Source of the DNA: Microbacterium oleivorans
Lineage (GTDB): Bacteria; Actinomycetota; Actinomycetes; Actinomycetales; Microbacteriaceae
Direction of reading: 5' to 3'
Assembly: GCF_023715745.1 (NCBI RefSeq)
Contig: NZ_JAMBOV010000001.1
Span: 186,001-250,000 of the forward strand
DNA: 64,000 nt
The notes beneath the pieces were generated by a model that saw nothing but the letters and a program-made list of their open reading frames with translations, was not told the DNA's origin and ran no database searches. Positions 27,491 through 36,979 of this stretch are shown one piece after another (within the stretch, counting starts at the first letter, position 1; each line of letters opens with the position of its first letter). Position numbers and translations under genes: made by a program.

Positions 27491-28536
27491 ACCCGACCCT
27501 GAAGCGCTTCCTGGCGCACCGTCTCGTCTGGCCGATCGCGGCACTGCTCGTGCTCGTGATCGTCAACACGATCGCCCGTCCCTCGTTCATCTCGATCACG
27601 GTGCAGAACGGTCAGCTCTACGGGCCGCTCATCGACATCCTGCGCAACAGCGCACCGCTCATGCTGGTCGCGCTCGGCATGACGCTCGTCATCGCGACGC
27701 GCGGTATCGACCTGTCGGTCGGCGCGATCATGGCGGTCTCGGGCGCGGTGGCGCTGACCTTCATCTCGTCGTCGCCGGCCCCCGAGGACCTCTCGACGGT
27801 GCTCATCGCGATCGCGCTCGCCGTCGGGGTCGCCCTCGTGCTCGGCGTCTGGAACGGCTTCCTCGTCGCGGTCGTCGGCGTCCAGCCGATCATCGCGACC
27901 CTCGTCCTGATGCTCGCCGGCCGCGGCGTCGCCCTCCTCATCACGGGCGGCTTCATCACGACGATCACGAGTGCGCCCTATCGCTTCATGGCCCAGGGAT
28001 ACCTCGTCGGGCTGCCGTTCGCGTTCTACGTCTCGGTCATCGCGATCGTGATCGTGGCGGTCCTGCAGCGGCGCACGGCGCTGGGCGTCCTCACCGAGGC
28101 GGTCGGCATCAACCCCGAGGCGAGCCGCCTCGCGGGGGTGCGCTCGCGCGGCATCATCTGGGGCGCGTACGCGGCGAGCGGCCTGCTCGCCGGGTTCGCC
28201 GGCATCCTGTACTCGTCCAACATCATGGCGGCCGACGCGAACGCGGCCGGCCTCTACATCGAGCTCGACGCGATCCTCGCCGTCGTCCTCGGCGGCACGA
28301 GCCTCATGGGCGGCAAGTTCACGATCGCAGGCACCGTCGTCGGCGTCTTCACCATCCAGACGCTGAAGGCCACGATCACCTTCCTCGGGGTGCCGCCGGC
28401 GGTCAGCCCGCTGTTCCTCGCGATCGTCGTCGTGATCGTCGTGCTCGTGCAGTCGCCCCGGACGCGGTCGCTGTTCGCCAAGGGGGCCGATGCCGTCCGG
28501 GGCGGCACCCGTCGCACCGCGGAGGTGGCCTCGTGA
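27487..28536 (+). CDS. Sugar ABC transporter permease 1 (YtfT-like)
   Basis: A 349-residue permease of the RbsC/AraH family with about 9-10 membrane helices. Family features are LGMTLVIATRGIDLSVGAIM near residue 60, GVQPIIATLVLMLAGRGVA and LGGTSLMGGKFTIAGTVVGV near 285. It pairs with the next permease to form a heterodimeric channel, as YtfT/YjfF do. It overlaps both neighbours by 4 bp (ATGA, GTGA). Confidence 0.92.
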   Translation: MNPTLKRFLAHRLVWPIAALLVLVIVNTIARPSFISITVQNGQLYGPLIDILRNSAPLMLVALGMTLVIATRGIDLSVGAIMAVSGAVALTFISSSPAPEDLSTVLIAIALAVGVALVLGVWNGFLVAVVGVQPIIATLVLMLAGRGVALLITGGFITTITSAPYRFMAQGYLVGLPFAFYVSVIAIVIVAVLQRRTALGVLTEAVGINPEASRLAGVRSRGIIWGAYAASGLLAGFAGILYSSNIMAADANAAGLYIELDAILAVVLGGTSLMGGKFTIAGTVVGVFTIQTLKATITFLGVPPAVSPLFLAIVVVIVVLVQSPRTRSLFAKGADAVRGGTRRTAEVAS

Positions 28537-29561
28537 GCGCGATCACCGCAGACCTCGGTCGCACCGGCGGGTTCGCCGACACGGTGCAGCGCTTCCGCAG
28601 CCGGCGCGCCTCGTGGGTGCCCGTCTTCGCCGCCGTCGTCATCCTCGTCGCGATGCTCATCGGCGCGCAGGCCTACTTCGGCAACTTCGTGACCCCGCGC
28701 GTGCTGTCCGCCCTCCTGCTCGACAACGCGTACCTGCTGATCCTCGCCGTGGGCATGACCTTCGTCATCCTCACCGGTGGCATCGACCTCTCCGTCGGCG
28801 CGGTGATGGCGTTCACCGGGATGCTGGGGGCCAGCATGCTGAGCCAGGGGATGCCGGTGGCCCTCGTCATCCCCGTCATGCTCGTCCTCGGGGCGCTCAT
28901 GGGTCTGTTCGTCGGGGTGCTCGTGCAGTACTTCGGGGTGCAGCCGTTCATCGCCTCGCTCGCGGCCATGTTCGCGGCCCGCGGGCTCGCGTTCATGGTC
29001 AGCCTGTCGTCGATCCGCGTCGAGGAGCCGGCGATCCTGTGGCTGCAGTCGACCCGCATGCAGGGAGGGCCGGGCAGCTTCTACCTGACACCGACCGGCA
29101 TCCTGGCGCTGCTGGTCGTGCTGGCCGGCATCCTGATCCTGCAGTTCACCCGCTTCGGACGAACGATCTACGCCATCGGCGGCAACGAGCAGTCGGCGCG
29201 GCTCATGGGCCTGCCGGTCGTCCGGACGAAGCTCCTCGCCTACGTCATCAGCGGTGTCTGCGCCGGACTCGCGGGCGTCGTCTTCACGGCCTACACCGGG
29301 GCGTCCTACCCGTTGAACGGCATCGGGACCGAGCTCGACACCATCGCCGCGGTGGTGATCGGCGGCACCCTCCTCACGGGTGGCAGCGGATTCGTCCTCG
29401 GCTCGATGATCGGCGTGTTCGTCTACGGCACGATCAAGACGGTCATCTCGTTCCTCGGTGTCGACCAGTCGTGGACCCGCATCACGATCGGTGCGCTCCT
29501 GCTCGTCTTCGTCGTCGTGCAGCGCTTGCTCGTGGCGCGGACGGCGAGAACGTCGCGGTGA
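28533..29561 (+). CDS. Sugar ABC transporter permease 2 (YjfF-like)
   Basis: A 342-residue second permease of the RbsC family: VGMTFVILTGGIDLSVGAVM, VQPFIASLAAMFAARGLAFM, TRFGRTIYAIGGNEQSARLM and IGGTLLTGGSGFVLGSMIGV. Start GTG overlapping the first permease gene. It resembles E. coli YjfF, supporting the YtfQ-YtfR-YtfT-YjfF assignment. A 25-nt gap with a GGGGGAGG site separates it from the second ATPase gene. Confidence 0.92.
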   Translation: MSAITADLGRTGGFADTVQRFRSRRASWVPVFAAVVILVAMLIGAQAYFGNFVTPRVLSALLLDNAYLLILAVGMTFVILTGGIDLSVGAVMAFTGMLGASMLSQGMPVALVIPVMLVLGALMGLFVGVLVQYFGVQPFIASLAAMFAARGLAFMVSLSSIRVEEPAILWLQSTRMQGGPGSFYLTPTGILALLVVLAGILILQFTRFGRTIYAIGGNEQSARLMGLPVVRTKLLAYVISGVCAGLAGVVFTAYTGASYPLNGIGTELDTIAAVVIGGTLLTGGSGFVLGSMIGVFVYGTIKTVISFLGVDQSWTRITIGALLLVFVVVQRLLVARTARTSR

Positions 29562-29586
29562 ACCTCGGGGGAGGTCCGCCGCGGGC

Positions 29587-31122
29587 ATGATGGTCCGTAT
29601 GGATGCGCGCGAAGCAGCGGTCGCGCCGGTCGTCGAGGTGACCGGCGCGACCGTTCGCTTCGGTGCCGAGACGGTGCTCGACGCCGTCGACTTCCGGTTG
29701 CTGCCCGGCGAGGTCCATTCGCTCATGGGCGAGAACGGCGCCGGGAAGTCGACGCTCATCAAGGCGATCACGGGTGCGCTCCGGCCGGATGCCGGGACGA
29801 TCCGCGTGGGCGGCGAGGCGGTGCACTTCGGCTCGCCCGCCGATGCGCTCGCCGCGGGGATCAGCGCCGTCTACCAGGAGATCGACCTGCTGCCGAACCT
29901 CTCGGTCGGCGAGAACGTGCTGCTCGGCCGGGAGAGCCGGCGGCTCGGCGCCATCGACTGGCGCGAGACGCACCGCCGCGCGGGCGAGATCCTCGAAGGT
30001 CTCGGACTGGACATCGACCCGCGCACGCGTCTGTCACGGCACTCGCTCGCGATCCAGCAGCTCGTCGCGATCGCGCGGGCCATCTCGGTCGACGCCCGCG
30101 TCGTCGTGCTCGACGAGCCGACCTCGAGCCTCGACCTCGACGAGGTCGCCGAGCTCTTCCGCGTCATCCGCGAACTCACCTCCCGCGGCGTCGCCGTGCT
30201 GTTCGTCTCGCACTTCCTCGACCAGGTGTATGAGATCTGCGACCGCATCACGGTGCTCCGCGGCGGCCGCCTGATCGGCGAGTACGTGCCGACCGAGCTG
30301 CTGCGCATCGACCTCGTCGAGAAGATGCTCGGACGCGGCGCCGACGAGCTCGACGTCCATCCGCGGGAGGATGCCGCGGCATCCGCGCCCGTGGCCCTCG
30401 CCGGACGCGATCTCGCCTCGGGGACGGGGCTCACCGCGGCGACCCTGACGATCGGCGAGGGCGAGGTCGTCGGCCTCGCCGGGCTCCTCGGCTCGGGCCG
30501 ATCCGAGCTGGCCCGCGCGCTGACCGGGGTGGACCGACCGGATGCCGGTGGGATCGAGGTGCGCGGCACGCCCGCGGTGCTGGCGACGCCCCGCCGGGCG
30601 ATCGGCCAGGGCATCGTCTACTCGTCCGAGAACCGGCGGACCGAGGGCATCATCGGCGAGCTCAGCGTGCAGGACAACATCACGCTCGCGCTGCAGGCGG
30701 ACCGCGGCATCCTGCACCGCCTGTCGCGCGCACGCCGACGTGAACTCGCCCTCAGCTGGATCGAGGCCCTCGACATCCGCCCGGCGGACCCGGATCGTCC
30801 GGCGGGCACCCTCTCCGGCGGCAATCAGCAGAAGGTGCTGCTCGCCCGCCTGCTCGCCCTCTCGCCGAGGGTGCTCGTTCTCGACGAGCCGACCCGCGGC
30901 ATCGACGTCGGCGCGAAAGTCGAGATCCAGCGGCTCGTCGCCGACCTCGCCGACAACGGTCTGTCGGTGCTCTTCATCTCGGCGGAACTCGAGGAGGTCT
31001 TGCGGGTCTCCAACCGGATCGCGATCATGCGCGGCGGTCGACTCGTCGACACCATCCCGGCGGACTCGCTCACCGTCGACTCGCTGCTGGCGCTCGTCGC
31101 GCGCCCCGAGGACGAGTCGTGA
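29587..31122 (+). CDS. Second sugar ABC ATP-binding protein in the same operon
   Basis: A 511-residue double ATPase closely related to the one at 25898-27490: the same GENGAGKST first domain, HSLAIQQLVAIARA, VVVLDEPTSSLD, then GLLGSGRSE, TLSGGNQQKVLLARLL and LVLDEPTRGID. Both proteins share YxDWRxTHRxA-like segments, so they look like paralogues. A single sugar importer needs only one such protein. This copy might form mixed ATPases, serve a second permease elsewhere, or be a duplicate. Starts at 29587, 29590 and 29599 are all possible; the first is used. It overlaps the LacI gene by 4 bp. Confidence 0.88.
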   Translation: MMVRMDAREAAVAPVVEVTGATVRFGAETVLDAVDFRLLPGEVHSLMGENGAGKSTLIKAITGALRPDAGTIRVGGEAVHFGSPADALAAGISAVYQEIDLLPNLSVGENVLLGRESRRLGAIDWRETHRRAGEILEGLGLDIDPRTRLSRHSLAIQQLVAIARAISVDARVVVLDEPTSSLDLDEVAELFRVIRELTSRGVAVLFVSHFLDQVYEICDRITVLRGGRLIGEYVPTELLRIDLVEKMLGRGADELDVHPREDAAASAPVALAGRDLASGTGLTAATLTIGEGEVVGLAGLLGSGRSELARALTGVDRPDAGGIEVRGTPAVLATPRRAIGQGIVYSSENRRTEGIIGELSVQDNITLALQADRGILHRLSRARRRELALSWIEALDIRPADPDRPAGTLSGGNQQKVLLARLLALSPRVLVLDEPTRGIDVGAKVEIQRLVADLADNGLSVLFISAELEEVLRVSNRIAIMRGGRLVDTIPADSLTVDSLLALVARPEDES

Positions 31123-32126
31123 GCGACGAGCGCGGCGCGAAGTCCGCCAACATCTTCGACGTCGCGCGCCTGGCCGGCGTCTCGCACCAGACCGTGTCGC
31201 GAGTGCTGAACGACCTGCCGAACGTCCGCCCCGCGACGCGCGCCCGCGTCGAGCAGGCGATGGCGCAGCTGCGCTACAGCCCGTCGCCGGCCGCGCGCGC
31301 CCTGGTCACCAAGCGCACCCGGACCATCGGCCTGATCACACCGGGCACGGCGGACTTCGGTCCGACGTCGATCGCGATGCACTTCAACGTCGCGGCCCGG
31401 GTCGAGCGCTACTCCGTCGACTCGGTGACGGCTCCCGACACCGATCCGGCGAGCGTCCGGTCGGTCGTCGAGGGCCTGCTGCGGCAGCGCGTGGATGCGA
31501 TCGTGCTGGTCGTCACCGACCTGGGGGTCCTCGAAGTCGTGCGCGGCCTCGACCTCGGGGTCCCCATGGTCGCCGCCGCGGCGACGCAGCGCCGCCATCC
31601 GCAGCTCGTCTCGATCGACCAGTACCGTGGCGCGCGGTCGGCGGTGCGTCATCTCGCGGAACTGGGGCATCGCCGCATCCAGCACATCGCGGGCCCTGCC
31701 CGCAACCCGGATGCGGTCGAGCGCATCCGTGGCTGGCGGGACGAACTCGCGGCCCGTCAGCTGACCGTGATCGCGCCGGCCCACGGTGACTGGACAGCAG
31801 CCAGCGGCGCCGAGATCGGTCGGGCGCTTGAGCTGGCGCCGGGCGATGCCGTCTTCGCCGGCAACGACCACATGGCCATCGGCCTGCTGTCGGCACTGCG
31901 GTCGCGCGGTCTGCGGGTGCCCGAAGACATCGCCGTGGTGGGCTTCGACGACGTGCCGGAAGCCGCCTACCTCTCGCCGCCGCTCACGACCGTGCGGCAG
32001 GACTTCCGCGCCCTCGGCGAGCTCATGATGCAGAAGGTCCTCCTCGCCGTCGAGGAGCCGGATGGGCTCACCGAGGACACCCCGCTGCCGACGCACCTGA
32101 TCGTGCGGGAATCCTCGCGGCGCTGA
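31119..32126 (+). CDS. LacI-family regulator of the sugar ABC operon
   Basis: A 335-residue LacI/GalR regulator: HTH NIFDVARLAGVSHQTVSRVL, hinge SPAARALVTKRTRTIGLI, effector domain with VSIDQYRGARSAVRHLAELG, AVFAGNDHMAIGLLSALRSRG and DIAVVGFDDVPEAAYLSPPLTT. Start GTG overlapping the second ATPase gene (GTGA), so it is produced with the transporter. It is the best candidate to bind the three TGTkAnnnnTCACA sites upstream of the binding-protein gene, giving autoregulation relieved by the imported sugar. Confidence 0.9.
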   Translation: MSDERGAKSANIFDVARLAGVSHQTVSRVLNDLPNVRPATRARVEQAMAQLRYSPSPAARALVTKRTRTIGLITPGTADFGPTSIAMHFNVAARVERYSVDSVTAPDTDPASVRSVVEGLLRQRVDAIVLVVTDLGVLEVVRGLDLGVPMVAAAATQRRHPQLVSIDQYRGARSAVRHLAELGHRRIQHIAGPARNPDAVERIRGWRDELAARQLTVIAPAHGDWTAASGAEIGRALELAPGDAVFAGNDHMAIGLLSALRSRGLRVPEDIAVVGFDDVPEAAYLSPPLTTVRQDFRALGELMMQKVLLAVEEPDGLTEDTPLPTHLIVRESSRR

Positions 32127-32142
32127 CGCCCGGCTCGCGCGA

Positions 32143-32850
32143 TCAGACGGCGGCGGCGGTCCTCGACGAGCGTCCGCGCAGACGCCCGACCGCGACGATG
32201 ATCGCGCCGACGACGACGAAGGTCACGGCGATGCCGGCGACGTAGGCCCACACGCCGCCCCACCCGGCGACGCCGTTCGGGTTGAGGAATGGATAGGGGT
32301 ACCAGAACGCGACGCCGCGCACCGGGTCGGTGACGAACGGTCCGCGGATCAACGTGTAGACGATCCAGAGGATCGGCACGGCCAGGATGACGAGGACAGA
32401 GCGCCATCGGAGGGCGCGATGGGTGGGAGCCACGAACAGGTCGACCACCAGGAACAGCGGTGCGACGACGTGGAGGATCTCGTTGGCCCAGGCGACGTGG
32501 TCATCCGCGGTCGGCAGGCCGCGCAGCAGCAGGTTGTAGACCACGCCGGTGATCGCGAGATAGGTGGTGGCTGCGGCGAGGGCCACCGCGATTCCGCGCG
32601 GCTCGCGGTCCTCATGCGGCGGCCGCATGAAGAACCAGATCACCGCCGCCAGCAGGGAGATGGCCCCGACGAGGTTCGACAGGATCGTGAAGAAGCTGAA
32701 GAAGTTCGCGATCGTGGTCGCCACGTCGCGGTCGTTCGCAATCGCCAAGCGGATCGTCGTGACGAATTGTCCGACGACGGCGATCATGAGGACCGCAGCG
32801 GCGAGCAGCCTGACGACCGACCACACCGTCGGCCAGGTTCGGGTGCGCAT
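32143..32850 (-). CDS. Pr6Pr-family membrane protein
   Basis: A 235-residue protein with six predicted membrane helices, matching the Pr6Pr (six-TM) family: VGQFVTTIRLA, FFSFFTILSNLVGAISLL near residues 50-68, TGVVYNLLLRG, WANEILHVVAPLFLVVDLF with conserved His, and a C-terminal WYPYPFLNPNG motif. The function of the family is unknown. It is convergent with the LacI gene (16-nt gap) and 54 nt from the metQ stop. Confidence 0.8.
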   Translation of the reverse strand: MRTRTWPTVWSVVRLLAAAVLMIAVVGQFVTTIRLAIANDRDVATTIANFFSFFTILSNLVGAISLLAAVIWFFMRPPHEDREPRGIAVALAAATTYLAITGVVYNLLLRGLPTADDHVAWANEILHVVAPLFLVVDLFVAPTHRALRWRSVLVILAVPILWIVYTLIRGPFVTDPVRGVAFWYPYPFLNPNGVAGWGGVWAYVAGIAVTFVVVGAIIVAVGRLRGRSSRTAAAV

Positions 32851-32904
32851 GACCGAACCCTAGCGCGCGGCCCGGGAATCCGGGCCACGCGCAGCCGAAG
32901 GTCG

Positions 32905-33735
32905 TCAGCCCTTGACGACGGGGACGACGAGGCCTCCCCAGGTCTCGTTCTCGAAGTCGGCGGTCTCCTGCGAGGTCAGCAGCTCGTAGAGCTTCTGCAC
33001 GCGCGCGTCGTCCTCGAGCTCGGGTCGGGTCGCGAGGACGTTGTAGTACGGGCTGTCCTCGCCTTCGAGCAGGATCGCCTTGTCGCTCGTGAGGCCTGCG
33101 GGCAGCGCGAAGGAGATCGTGACGAAGGCGGCATCCACGTCGGGCAGCGCCTGCGGGAGCGTGGCGTTCTCGATCTCGCGGAACTCGAAGTCCTTGGGGT
33201 TCGCGGTGATGCCGCTCAGGTCGACGACGTCGTCGTCCACCTCGATGAGGCCCTCGGATGCCAGGAGCTTCAGCGCACGTCCCTCGTTGGTCGGGTCGTT
33301 CGGGATCGCGATGCTCGCACCGTCGGCGAGCTCGTCCAGGCTCGACACCTTGTCGGAGTAGAACGCGGCGCTCGGCAGGTACGCCTCGCCGACACTGACC
33401 AGTTCGCCGCCGGCCTGCTCATTGAAGGTCTCGAGGAAGGTCGCGTTCTGGAACAGGTTCGCGTCGATCGAGCCGTCGGCCAGCGCCGTGTTGGGCGTGT
33501 TGTAGTCGGTGAAGGGCACGAACTCGATCGTCAGCCCCGCCTCCTTGGCGCTCGTCTCGGCGATGTGGTTGAGGATGTCGCCCGCGGGCGTCTGCAGCGC
33601 GCCGACCTTGAGTGTGCCGAGGTCGTCGCCCTCGCCTTCGCCACCGGCGGAGGGGGTCGTCGAGGCGCAGCCCGAGAGCAGGAGCGCGGTGGCGGCGGCG
33701 GAGGCCAGGAGGGCGGTACGGAGGGAGCGGGACAT
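32905..33735 (-). CDS. metQ: Methionine ABC transporter substrate-binding lipoprotein
   Basis: A 276-residue NlpA/MetQ lipoprotein. The signal peptide ends with the lipobox LLSGC (Cys23). The mature domain has VGALQTPAGDILNHIAE, FVPFTDYNTPNTALADGSID, ANLFQNATFLETFN and ASIAIPNDPTNEGRALKLL, all typical of methionine-binding proteins. It delivers L/D-methionine to MetNI. It is the third gene of metN-metI-metQ with a 64-nt gap after metI. Confidence 0.94.
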   Translation of the reverse strand: MSRSLRTALLASAAATALLLSGCASTTPSAGGEGEGDDLGTLKVGALQTPAGDILNHIAETSAKEAGLTIEFVPFTDYNTPNTALADGSIDANLFQNATFLETFNEQAGGELVSVGEAYLPSAAFYSDKVSSLDELADGASIAIPNDPTNEGRALKLLASEGLIEVDDDVVDLSGITANPKDFEFREIENATLPQALPDVDAAFVTISFALPAGLTSDKAILLEGEDSPYYNVLATRPELEDDARVQKLYELLTSQETADFENETWGGLVVPVVKG

Positions 33736-33799
33736 GGGATGCCTTTCGTCGATGGTGCGGGGGACCGGCGTCGGGGCGGCCGGAGGTTCGAGGGTCGGG

Positions 33800-34519
33800 T
33801 CAGACGGCGGATGCCGCGGCGACGCGCACGCCGCGGCGGGTACCACGGCGGCCGAGGCGCCTCGCACCCCAGGCGGCGAGGCTCTGCAGCACCATGACGA
33901 TCGCGAAGATGATGACGATGACCGCGACGATGTGGATCCAGCTGTACTGCTGATAGCCGTAGCGGATCGCGACGTCGCCGAGGCCGCCACCGGCGACCGT
34001 GCCGACCATCGCCGAGAAGTTGATGATCGATGTGACGGTGGTCGACAGGCCCAGCAGGGCGGCGGGTGCGGCTTCGGGGAGCAGGACCTTCGTCACGAGC
34101 TGCCACCGGCTCGCGCCGAGCGAGGAGGCGACCTCGAGCAGACCCGGGTCGACCTCTTTGACCGCGATCTCGACCATGCGGGCGAAGAAGGGGATCGCGA
34201 CGGCCGACAGGGGCACGATGGCCGCGGTCGATCCGATGAAGGTGCCGACAATGGCCCGGGTGACGGGGATCAGGGCGACCATCAGGATGATGAACGGCAC
34301 CGAGCGGCCGAAGTTGACGATGAAGTCGAGGGTGCGGTTGATCGCGACACCGGCGGCGCGCGATCCGAACGGGCGCTCGAGGAAGCGCCCCGCCTCGGTG
34401 CCGACGAGGACGACACCGAGGGGGAGCCCGACGACGATCGTCACGAGCAGGGCGACGCCGACCATGTAGAGCGTCTCGCCGGTCGCCTTGAGGAGGACGT
34501 CGATCAGCTGCTGGTTCAT
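33800..34519 (-). CDS. metI: Methionine ABC transporter permease
   Basis: A 239-residue MetI permease with five to six membrane helices. GETLYMVGVALLVTIVVGLPLG opens the protein, and NFGRSVPFIILMVALIPVTR and LLEVASSLGASRWQLVTKVLLPEAAP (the EAA loop that docks onto MetN) are diagnostic. The ATG overlaps the metN stop by 4 bp. Confidence 0.95.
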   Translation of the reverse strand: MNQQLIDVLLKATGETLYMVGVALLVTIVVGLPLGVVLVGTEAGRFLERPFGSRAAGVAINRTLDFIVNFGRSVPFIILMVALIPVTRAIVGTFIGSTAAIVPLSAVAIPFFARMVEIAVKEVDPGLLEVASSLGASRWQLVTKVLLPEAAPAALLGLSTTVTSIINFSAMVGTVAGGGLGDVAIRYGYQQYSWIHIVAVIVIIFAIVMVLQSLAAWGARRLGRRGTRRGVRVAAASAV

Positions 34520-35499
34520 GCGGCCACCCCCTGGAGGACCTCGATGAGCAGGCCCTGCGCGCGCAGGTCGGCGATGACGGCTGCCGCGACGTGGCCGGGG
34601 ACCTCGAGCCTTGTGCGGCCGGCCTGCGTCCCCGCGATGCGCTCGACGACCGCGCCGAGGATCGAGACATCGGCGTCGTGGTCGCGGGCGAGACGTGCGA
34701 TGACCGGACGATCAGCGGTGCCGCCCGCGAAGGTGATGTCGATGACGGTCGCGTCGGCCGGTACGCCGTCGGGTACGGGGCCGAGGGGGAACAGCTGCGA
34801 GGTGAGGCGCGAGCCGGGTGTGCGGATGACGTCGACCAGGCGTCCCTGTTCCACGACGCGGCCCTGTTCGAGCAGGGCGGCCGAGTGGCAGCTGGACTTC
34901 ACGACGTCCATCTCGTGCGTGATGAGCAGGACGGTGAGCCCGAGCTCCTCGTTGATGCGGCGGTAGAGGTCGAGGATCGACTCGGTCGTCTCGGGGTCGA
35001 GGGCGCTCGTCGCCTCGTCCGAGAGGAGCACGCTCGGCCGCGTGGCGAGGGCGCGGGCGATGCCGACGCGTTGCTGCTGACCGCCCGAGAGCTCGTGGAT
35101 GGAGGCGTCGGCGCGGTGACCGAGCCCCACGAGGTCGAGCATCTCCTGCGCGCGGTCCCGACGTGCGCTGCGGGAGCCGCCGTCCAGTTCGAGGGCGAGC
35201 TCGACGTTGCCGCGCACGGTGCGGCTGCTGAGAAGGTTGAACCGCTGGAAGACCATGCCGATCCGTCGACGTGCGGCGCGGAGCTCGGTCTCGCCGAGGG
35301 CGGTGAGCTCGACGTCGTCGACCGTCACGGTGCCGCGGTCGGGCCGCTCGAGGAGGTTGACGATCCGCGCGAGGGTGCTCTTGCCGGCGCCGCTCTGACC
35401 GACGATGCCGAACACCTCGCCGGTGGGGATGGTCAGCGAGACGTCGTCCACGGCGGGTACGCCGCCGTAGTGCTTCGAGACCTGATCGAGCGCGATCAA
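34516..35499 (-). CDS. metN: Methionine ABC transporter ATP-binding protein
   Basis: A 327-residue MetN. The ABC domain has GQSGAGKST, ELSGGQQQRVGIARAL and VLLSDEATSALDPETT. The C-terminal NIL regulatory domain (about 250-327; DRPVIARLARDHDADVSILG) binds methionine for trans-inhibition in homologues. The TTG at 35499 is favoured because GAGAGG lies 7 nt upstream and translation then starts IALDQVSKHYGG, the family N terminus. An in-frame ATG at 35532 is an alternative. I see no canonical SAM riboswitch in the leader. Confidence 0.93.
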   Translation of the reverse strand: MIALDQVSKHYGGVPAVDDVSLTIPTGEVFGIVGQSGAGKSTLARIVNLLERPDRGTVTVDDVELTALGETELRAARRRIGMVFQRFNLLSSRTVRGNVELALELDGGSRSARRDRAQEMLDLVGLGHRADASIHELSGGQQQRVGIARALATRPSVLLSDEATSALDPETTESILDLYRRINEELGLTVLLITHEMDVVKSSCHSAALLEQGRVVEQGRLVDVIRTPGSRLTSQLFPLGPVPDGVPADATVIDITFAGGTADRPVIARLARDHDADVSILGAVVERIAGTQAGRTRLEVPGHVAAAVIADLRAQGLLIEVLQGVAA

Positions 35500-35597
35500 C
35501 GGCCGTCCTCTCGGATGCGGGGTGGGGAACATCGGGCAGCGAGTGCGCCCAGTCCCTTCGATGCAACCGAATCGGTGCCGCCTGCGACAAATCGTGT

Positions 35598-35638
35598 GAC
35601 GCCGCGTTGCGCCGCCGGTTGCGGCGGCTCGAGGCGTC
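35598..35638. repeat. Nested inverted repeat in the metN/purA intergenic region
   Basis: The outer arms GACGCC (35598-35603) and GGCGTC (35633-35638) enclose an inner hairpin GCCGCC (35611-35616)/GGCGGC (35623-35628). It lies between the divergent metN and purA promoters and could form in RNA on either strand. Its role is unknown. Confidence 0.45.
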
Positions 35639-35650
35639 GACCCCGCCCGA

Positions 35651-35656
35651 TAGGAT
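35651..35656 (+). promoter_or_regulatory. Predicted -10 box of purA
   Basis: TAGGAT fits TANNNT and lies 33 nt before the purA ATG, which has GGGGGAGAG as a ribosome-binding site 4-5 nt upstream. No clear -35. Confidence 0.4.
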
Positions 35657-35689
35657 GGGGTGTAACCGTCCGATAACGGGGGAGAGCCC

Positions 35690-36976
35690 ATGCCAGGCAT
35701 CGTGATCGTCGGCGTTCAATGGGGAGACGAGGGCAAGGGCAAAGCCACCGACCTCCTGGGTGAGCGCACCGACTGGGTCGTCAAGTTCAACGGCGGCAAC
35801 AACGCCGGCCACACCGTGGTGATCGGCGACGAGAAGTACGCCCTGCACCTGCTGCCCAGCGGCATCCTGTCGCCCGGGGTCAACGCCGTCATCGGCAACG
35901 GTGTGGTCATCGACCTCGAGGTCCTCTTCGCCGAGCTGGGCGCACTGCAGGCCCGCGGCGTCGACGTCTCGCGCCTCAAGGTGAGCGCCAACGCGCACAT
36001 CATCACGCAGTACCACCGCACCCTCGACAAGGTGACCGAGCGGTTCCTCGGCAAGCGCATGATCGGCACCACGGGACGCGGCATCGGCCCGACCTACGCC
36101 GACAAGATCAACCGCACCGGCATCCGCGTGCAGGACCTGTTCGACGAGAACATCCTGCGCCAGAAGGTCGAAGGCGCCCTGGACCAGAAGAACCACCTGC
36201 TGGTGAAGGTCTTCAACCGCCGCGCCATCACGGTCGACGAGGTGGTCGAGGACCTCCTGTCGTACGCCGACCGCCTGCGTCCGATGGTCGCCGACACCGG
36301 CCTGCTGCTGAGCGATGCGCTCGACGCCGGCGACGTCGTCGTCTTCGAAGGCGGCCAGGCGACCATGCTCGACATCGACCACGGCACCTACCCGTTCGTC
36401 ACGTCCTCGTCGGCGACCGCGGGCGGCGCCTCGACCGGATCAGGCGTCGGACCGAACCGCCTCGATCGCATCGTCGGCATCGTGAAGGCCTACACGACGC
36501 GCGTCGGCTCCGGGCCCTTCCCGACGGAGCTCTTCGACGAGAACGGCGACTTCCTGCGCTCGCGCGGGTTCGAGTTCGGCACGACCACCGGCCGCCCGCG
36601 CCGCGTCGGCTGGTACGACGCCCCGATCACCCGCTACGCGACCCGCATCAACGGGATCACCGACCTCGTCCTCACCAAGCTCGACATCCTCACGGGGCTG
36701 AAGGAGATCCCCGTCTGCGTCGCGTACGACGTCGACGGGCAGCGCTTCGACGAGGTGCCCGTCAACCAGACCGACTTCCACCACGCGACGCCGATCCTCG
36801 AGAACTTCCCCGGCTGGAGCGAGGACATCTCCACCGCGCGCACGTTCGAGGATCTGCCGCAGACGGCGCAGGACTACGTGCTCGCGCTCGAGAGGATGAG
36901 CGGCACGCGCATCTCGGTCATCGGCGTCGGAGCCGCGCGCGACGCGGTCATCGTGCGCCACGACCTGCTCGACTGA
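35690..36976 (+). CDS. purA: Adenylosuccinate synthetase
   Basis: A 428-residue enzyme that makes adenylosuccinate from IMP, aspartate and GTP, the first committed step to AMP. It has the N-terminal GTP/IMP motif [26 protein letters not shown], the signature [17 protein letters not shown] and [20 protein letters not shown]. The length is normal for the family. The GTG start of a lactonase-fold gene follows after 3 nt, so the two are co-transcribed, a neighbourhood seen in related actinobacteria but without a known link in function. Confidence 0.97.
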   Translation: MPGIVIVGVQWGDEGKGKATDLLGERTDWVVKFNGGNNAGHTVVIGDEKYALHLLPSGILSPGVNAVIGNGVVIDLEVLFAELGALQARGVDVSRLKVSANAHIITQYHRTLDKVTERFLGKRMIGTTGRGIGPTYADKINRTGIRVQDLFDENILRQKVEGALDQKNHLLVKVFNRRAITVDEVVEDLLSYADRLRPMVADTGLLLSDALDAGDVVVFEGGQATMLDIDHGTYPFVTSSSATAGGASTGSGVGPNRLDRIVGIVKAYTTRVGSGPFPTELFDENGDFLRSRGFEFGTTTGRPRRVGWYDAPITRYATRINGITDLVLTKLDILTGLKEIPVCVAYDVDGQRFDEVPVNQTDFHHATPILENFPGWSEDISTARTFEDLPQTAQDYVLALERMSGTRISVIGVGAARDAVIVRHDLLD

Positions 36977-36979
36977 CCC

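Noticed and set aside
34516..35532. metN start at the ATG at 35532
   Set aside because: The extra residues MFPTPHPRGRP are not in the family, and the GAGAGG site suits the TTG at 35499 better; kept as a minor alternative.
35500..35689. SAM riboswitch in the metN leader
   Set aside because: I could not match the SAM-I/SAM-IV core; only a GC-rich nested hairpin is present.
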